A stretch of 36,060 nt of DNA, from NCBI GenBank assembly GCA_003130845.1, contig QEXW01000007.1:1-36060 (forward strand). Direction: 5' to 3'. Origin of the DNA: Anaerolineae bacterium (GTDB taxonomy: Bacteria > Chloroflexota > Anaerolineae > Anaerolineales > Villigracilaceae). Position numbers and translations under genes: made by a program. The notes beneath the pieces were generated by a model. That model was not told the DNA's origin, did no database searches, and worked only from the letters and a program-made list of their open reading frames with translations. The stretch's first letter is position 1. The number at the start of each line of letters is the position of its first letter. Of this stretch, positions 32,960 to 36,060 are shown piece after piece.

Positions 32960-33426
32960 TTACGCAAGCTCGCAATCAATCGCAGGGGTTTCTCGAACAA
33001 GTCAAGAGCGCTCAGGATGTCAGGCATTAACAGGTCGGCAGCTGTTAAACTTTCAATGGACAAGCCCTCCATAGAGAGAACGCAGATTCCCAAGGCCGCC
33101 TCGCGCAACATCAGGGCATCGTTTGCACCTTGTCCAATCGCCGCTACCCGTTCTGCACCCAAGTGGCGGACATATTCAGCCTTTTGTTCAGCCTCCTGTC
33201 CGCCTCGAATGCGCACTGCTTGCAGGTTGAGCACATGGTCAATGGCAGCCTGCCGACCATGTGTATCTGCCGTCAGAAGGTGGATTTGCAATCTATCACG
33301 CAAGGCACCTATTCGTTTCACCACACCATCGAGCAAAACGCCATCCAACGCCAAGGTGCCGTTTACATCCATCACCAAGTGTTCCAGGCTAAAGCTGCCA
33401 CGTCCGGGGATGTTCAACTCAATCAT
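32956..33426 (-). CDS. HAD-superfamily protein, soluble P-type-ATPase-like
   Basis: 156 aa from the ATG at 33426. HAD motif I is DVNGT with nucleophile Asp20; Asn22 replaces the second Asp. Motif II is LLTADT and motif IV is GQGANDALML. The short cap-less form and the start MIELNIPGRGSFSLEHLVMDVNGT resemble soluble P-type-ATPase-like HADs (COG4087 type). The Asn22 change suggests slow phosphatase chemistry or a binding role. The frame continues upstream to 33582 without homology. A TATAAT box lies 7 nt before the ATG. Confidence 0.82.
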   Translation of the reverse strand: MIELNIPGRGSFSLEHLVMDVNGTLALDGVLLDGVVKRIGALRDRLQIHLLTADTHGRQAAIDHVLNLQAVRIRGGQEAEQKAEYVRHLGAERVAAIGQGANDALMLREAALGICVLSMEGLSIESLTAADLLMPDILSALDLFEKPLRLIASLRK

Positions 33427-33433
33427 ACAATCA

Positions 33434-33439
33434 ATTATA
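33434..33439 (-). promoter_or_regulatory. -10 box positioned for a leaderless mRNA (HAD gene)
   Basis: TATAAT on the - strand, 7 nt before the ATG at 33426, just after a 14-bp hairpin. Confidence 0.45.
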
Positions 33440-33442
33440 ACA

Positions 33443-33484
33443 GCGGATGAAATGGAGCAAACCTGAACATTCCATTTCATCCGC
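33443..33484. terminator. 14-bp perfect hairpin between the polyprenyl synthase and HAD genes
   Basis: Arms 33443-33456 and 33471-33484 (GCGGATGAAATGGA and complement), 14-nt loop. It stands 22 nt after the synthase stop. There is no strong U-tract, so it is a terminator without a good tail or an operator-like element at the HAD promoter. Confidence 0.45.
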
Positions 33485-33505
33485 CGAAACGGTCGCCTGA
33501 GAGCA

Positions 33506-34519
33506 TCATGATTGACGACTGAGCAATTTTTCGGCCAGCTCAAACAGGGCTGCGCCTGCTTCGCCTTGCGGGTCGGCCACACGTAGGCTGTTGAGTGCCA
33601 AGTCGGTCATTTGTTTGGCGGCTTCGTAGGTATAGCCATACGCCGATTCACTCGCCAGCAAATCAGCCACTTCTTGTACTTCCTCAGGGTGAATAGGCCC
33701 CTGCGCCCAACGAGCAGCAAACTTGCCGCGTTTGCTCAAACCCACCAGCACGGGTAAGGAATTTTTTCCTTCCACCAAGTCCGAGGCAGCCGATTTGCCG
33801 GTCAGGGCCTCATCGCCCCAAATGCCGAGCAAGTCATCCTGAACTTGGAAGGCTAAGCCAAGAGAGTGTCCAAAAGAGCGATAGGCCTGTTGGGTGGGGT
33901 CATCGGCTCCACCCAACAGGGCGCCGATGGCTGTGCAGGCTGCCAACAACGCTGCGGTTTTACCGCCAATCATTGGCCAATAATCTTCAATTTGCAAATC
34001 GCGGCGTCCCTGGTAGGACATATCCAAGTATTGCCCACGGGTTAGGTCCAAGCAGGTCTCTTGCAAAATGCGTGCGGCTTTGATGACTATCTCGGCTGGA
34101 TAGCGCGCAGAGAGGTCAAGCACGGCTTGATTGGCCAGCACAAAGAGCGCATCGCCGACATTAATCGCCATCGGCACGCCCCACTTCACCCACACCGTCG
34201 GCCGTCCGCGCCGCTTGTCAGAATTATCCTGCACATCGTCATGCACCAGGGAGAAATTATGCACGAGCTCCACAGCGGCGGCGGCAGGCAGAGCAGCGTT
34301 CCAATCGGCACCACAACCGGCAGCAGAAAGCAGTACCAACAATGGACGGATGCGTTTGCCGGTGGCCTCAGGACCGGCGCCTTCGCCACTCCAACCCATG
34401 TGATATGTCAACATGTCATAAAAGGGACGCGTGCGCGGCTGGTCCAGGCGCGCTACCTGACGCTGCAATTCGGATTCAATCGCCGGTAGCATGGAAGGTA
34501 TCAAGGTATTTAGGCTCAT
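33506..34519 (-). CDS. polyprenyl diphosphate synthase (trans-isoprenyl family)
   Basis: 337 aa, all-alpha isoprenoid synthase. The first aspartate-rich motif is DDVQD (94-98) followed by KRRGRPT. The second is QVQDDLLGIWGD (Asp218, Asp219, Asp226), the bacterial variant without DDxxD spacing. It condenses IPP with allylic diphosphates; chain length (C15-C25 likely) is not fixed by the sequence alone. Supplies quinone, carotenoid or lipid synthesis. TATAAT lies 22 nt upstream and GGAGA is near the ATG. Confidence 0.9.
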   Translation of the reverse strand: MSLNTLIPSMLPAIESELQRQVARLDQPRTRPFYDMLTYHMGWSGEGAGPEATGKRIRPLLVLLSAAGCGADWNAALPAAAAVELVHNFSLVHDDVQDNSDKRRGRPTVWVKWGVPMAINVGDALFVLANQAVLDLSARYPAEIVIKAARILQETCLDLTRGQYLDMSYQGRRDLQIEDYWPMIGGKTAALLAACTAIGALLGGADDPTQQAYRSFGHSLGLAFQVQDDLLGIWGDEALTGKSAASDLVEGKNSLPVLVGLSKRGKFAARWAQGPIHPEEVQEVADLLASESAYGYTYEAAKQMTDLALNSLRVADPQGEAGAALFELAEKLLSRQS

Positions 34520-34541
34520 AGCATAGGGTCTCCGTGCGTTG

Positions 34542-34547
34542 ATTATA
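34542..34547 (-). promoter_or_regulatory. -10 box of the polyprenyl synthase gene
   Basis: TATAAT on the - strand, 22 nt before the start codon, leaving room for the GGAGA ribosome binding site. The -35 is poor. Confidence 0.45.
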
Positions 34548-34753
34548 CAGAACTTCGCAGGAAATGTACCACAACTGCCCTAAAAACAGCAATTCACCCC
34601 TTGCTCATAGAGTTTAGAATTTGTCGCCGCGCTTCAACCCACATAGCACGCTGGATGGCTAAAAGCCTTTGCCACAAAGTCGGGCAAAATGAAATCGGTA
34701 GGCATTTGGCTCCAAGAGACACCCGGCATATCCTGCCGGGGCACCCACATAGG

Positions 34754-35239
34754 CTAGCGATTGTCTAGCAATCTCTTAATATCACTGCCAATCTTTTCAG
34801 GCTCAAAGGATGGCTCAAAACGCTTGACGACGTTGCCGTGCTGGTCAACCAGGAATTTGGTGAAATTCCAAGAGATACTATCTCCTAGAATAGTCCGCTT
34901 TTGGGAGCGCAGGTATTTGTAAAGCGGGTGGGCATTGGGGCCGTTGACATCAATCTTGGCAAAAACCGGAAATTTTACGTTGTAATTGCGCTGGCAAAAC
35001 TGTTGAATGACACTATTTTCTTCTGGCTCTTGCTCGCCAAATTGATTGCAAGGAAAGGCCAAGATTTCCAAGCCTTTCTCATGCCATTCATCGTATAGGG
35101 CTTGCAACCCCTTGTATTGCGGCGTAAACCCACAATGACTGGCCGTGTTGACGATTAATAAGACTTTGCCTTTGTATTGCTCCAGAGAATGCAAATTCCC
35201 TTGTGCATCTTCGACGTAGAAATCGTAGATTGTTGTCAT
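34754..35239 (-). CDS. glutathione peroxidase-family thiol peroxidase
   Basis: 161 aa. The peroxidatic Cys36 is in NTASHCGFTPQY; the tetrad partners are Gln70 in FPCNQFGEQ and the Trp/Asn in WNFTKFLV. Cys64 and Cys82 are extra, and Cys82 stands about where thioredoxin-dependent members carry the resolving cysteine. It is thus more likely a thioredoxin-dependent than a glutathione-dependent peroxidase. No signal peptide. A 7-bp hairpin (34722-34740) lies downstream. Confidence 0.92.
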   Translation of the reverse strand: MTTIYDFYVEDAQGNLHSLEQYKGKVLLIVNTASHCGFTPQYKGLQALYDEWHEKGLEILAFPCNQFGEQEPEENSVIQQFCQRNYNVKFPVFAKIDVNGPNAHPLYKYLRSQKRTILGDSISWNFTKFLVDQHGNVVKRFEPSFEPEKIGSDIKRLLDNR

Positions 35240-35325
35240 CAGTACCTCGTTGAGTCTTTTTTGAGATGGGCGATTTGAAACTAGCGTTTTGAAAATGCAT
35301 TATGCGCCTTCGGCTTCACAGCAAG

Positions 35326-35913
35326 TTAGTCTAACACGGTGAGAACCAAACTGACATAGTTTTCAAGACAATCGCGCTGTAAATTGATTTTTGCTAAGAA
35401 ATTCAGGTTGAAAAAATTGAACAAGATGTAATCAGCCACCTGACGAGCCGGCTGACGCAAACGGATATGCCCAGCCTGTGCAGCGCGTTCCAAGAATTCG
35501 GTAAATAAAGTCGCTGCAGCCTCGGTATGTTTGACAAGCACGGCGTTTACTTCTGGCTTGCGTTGCTCTAATTCGACCGAGGCCTTGAGTATCAATGAAC
35601 CACCGGGCAGTTGGTTCGCAAGCAGACTGTCAATCAATGATTGAAACATCTGCGCAAGCACCTCTTTGGGGTTGTCTGTTGGCTGGGTGAGCATGCGGCG
35701 CAACATTTCCAGTTCTTTTTGGCTGTGCCGCTCGAGTGCCAGCAAAAAAATTGCGTCTTTATCGCCAAAAGTAGCATATAGGCTACTGCTGCTCACGCCT
35801 AGGCGCGCCACCAAGTCACGAATAGAGGTGGCGGCGTAGCCTTTTTCGCAAAATAGCGCCATCGCCTGCTCAACAGAAAATTCCCAGTCAAATTCTCTGG
35901 TACGAGGTGACAT
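35326..35913 (-). CDS. TetR-family transcriptional regulator
   Basis: 195 aa from the ATG at 35913. The N-terminal HTH reads [38 protein letters not shown] (about 18-55), followed by an all-helical ligand domain. The frame opens six codons earlier, but that start would lie upstream of the -10 box. A 26-bp palindrome directly upstream is probably its operator, giving autorepression. The target beyond itself may be the neighbouring peroxidase gene or genes beyond the window. Confidence 0.9.
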
Positions 35914-35919
35914 GCAGTG

Positions 35920-35925
35920 AGTATA
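35920..35925 (-). promoter_or_regulatory. -10 box positioned for a leaderless mRNA (tetR-like gene)
   Basis: TATACT on the - strand, 6 nt before the ATG at 35913. Confidence 0.5.
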
Positions 35926-35929
35926 GCAC

Positions 35930-35955
35930 AATTCTGAAACAATCGTTTCAGAATT
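35930..35955. promoter_or_regulatory. 26-bp palindrome, probable TetR-family operator
   Basis: AATTCTGAAAC and its exact complement flank a 4-nt centre (AATC). It covers the expected -35 region of the TetR-like gene, as in autorepressed regulators. The rest of the window (35956-36060) shows nothing clear. Confidence 0.75.
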
Positions 35956-36060
35956 GGCAATTTATTAACTATTTCTAACCAAGATTAAGACCCAATCACG
36001 CTCAATGGCAAATTGCCTCCCTACTAGGCCTGCCACGTATAGAGAAACTCCCATTAAAAC

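Noticed and set aside
34722-34740. Terminator after the peroxidase gene
   Set aside because: 7-bp CCCGGCA / TGCCGGG stem but no U-tract on either side; noted only in the gene entry.

Overview
The window looks like chromosomal DNA of a free-living bacterium, most likely a member of the Chloroflexota (Anaerolineae-like). This is inferred from the gene mix and not proven: SH3b domains on Thr/Pro-rich linkers, a DUF389 protein, a carbohydrate operon with ABC and GPH transporters, short polyprenyl synthase and RecF genes, and several genes whose -10 box sits 6-7 nt before the start codon.

Left host part (1-9.16 kb). Two ABC sugar permeases (the first is cut by the window edge), an alpha/beta hydrolase, a GPH-family sugar:cation symporter and a GH31 alpha-glycosidase form a carbohydrate uptake and hydrolysis cluster on the + strand. 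It is followed by a lone pxpC-like carboxylase subunit whose start overlaps the GH31 end. A YjbQ-family gene (-) and a PLP-dependent threonine/serine dehydratase-like gene (+) are transcribed divergently. A strong terminator hairpin at 9121 closes the region. A striking 12/32-bp tandem repeat lies upstream of the symporter.

Integrated element (about 9.17-21.79 kb). About 12.6 kb is inserted at the 3' end of a tRNA-Glu(CTC) gene, bounded by a 10-bp direct repeat (9166-9175 and 21790-21799). Every recognisable element gene is on the - strand. In transcription order they are: xis; tyrosine integrase; HTH/zinc regulator; an 80-aa protein; an exported SH3b protein; small zinc proteins and a four-TM zinc protein; a Cys-rich 84-aa protein; a 217-aa unknown; a small RHH-like protein; two RepA-like AAA ATPases; a CHC2-TOPRIM primase; and a large serine recombinase. 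No capsid, packaging or conjugation gene is visible. It therefore reads as a self-replicating integrative element or phage-satellite-like island, not a prophage or ICE.

The recombinase reading frame ends on the attachment core. Joining the ends in silico extends it by 13 residues and places it 3 nt before xis. In the integrated state xis instead lies behind the tRNA-Glu promoter, because the insertion moved the tRNA's terminator 12.6 kb away. The element also holds a 73-bp symmetric array of six GTTGTA/TACAAC repeats with 9-bp spacing, a 23-bp perfect hairpin beside short direct repeats, up to three candidate antisense RNAs on the + strand, and a zinc-ribbon frame with no start codon that could be reached by -1 frameshifting.

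Right host part (21.79-36 kb). tRNA-Glu, a cupin, recF, def and a cyclic-nucleotide-binding/bPH membrane protein run on the - strand. A lipoprotein, mtaB, an internally duplicated membrane protein and a GGDEF diguanylate cyclase run on +. A phosphohexomutase, a DUF389-SH3b protein, a HAD protein, a polyprenyl diphosphate synthase, a glutathione-peroxidase-family enzyme and a TetR regulator with its own palindromic operator run on -. These are ordinary housekeeping and signalling genes.
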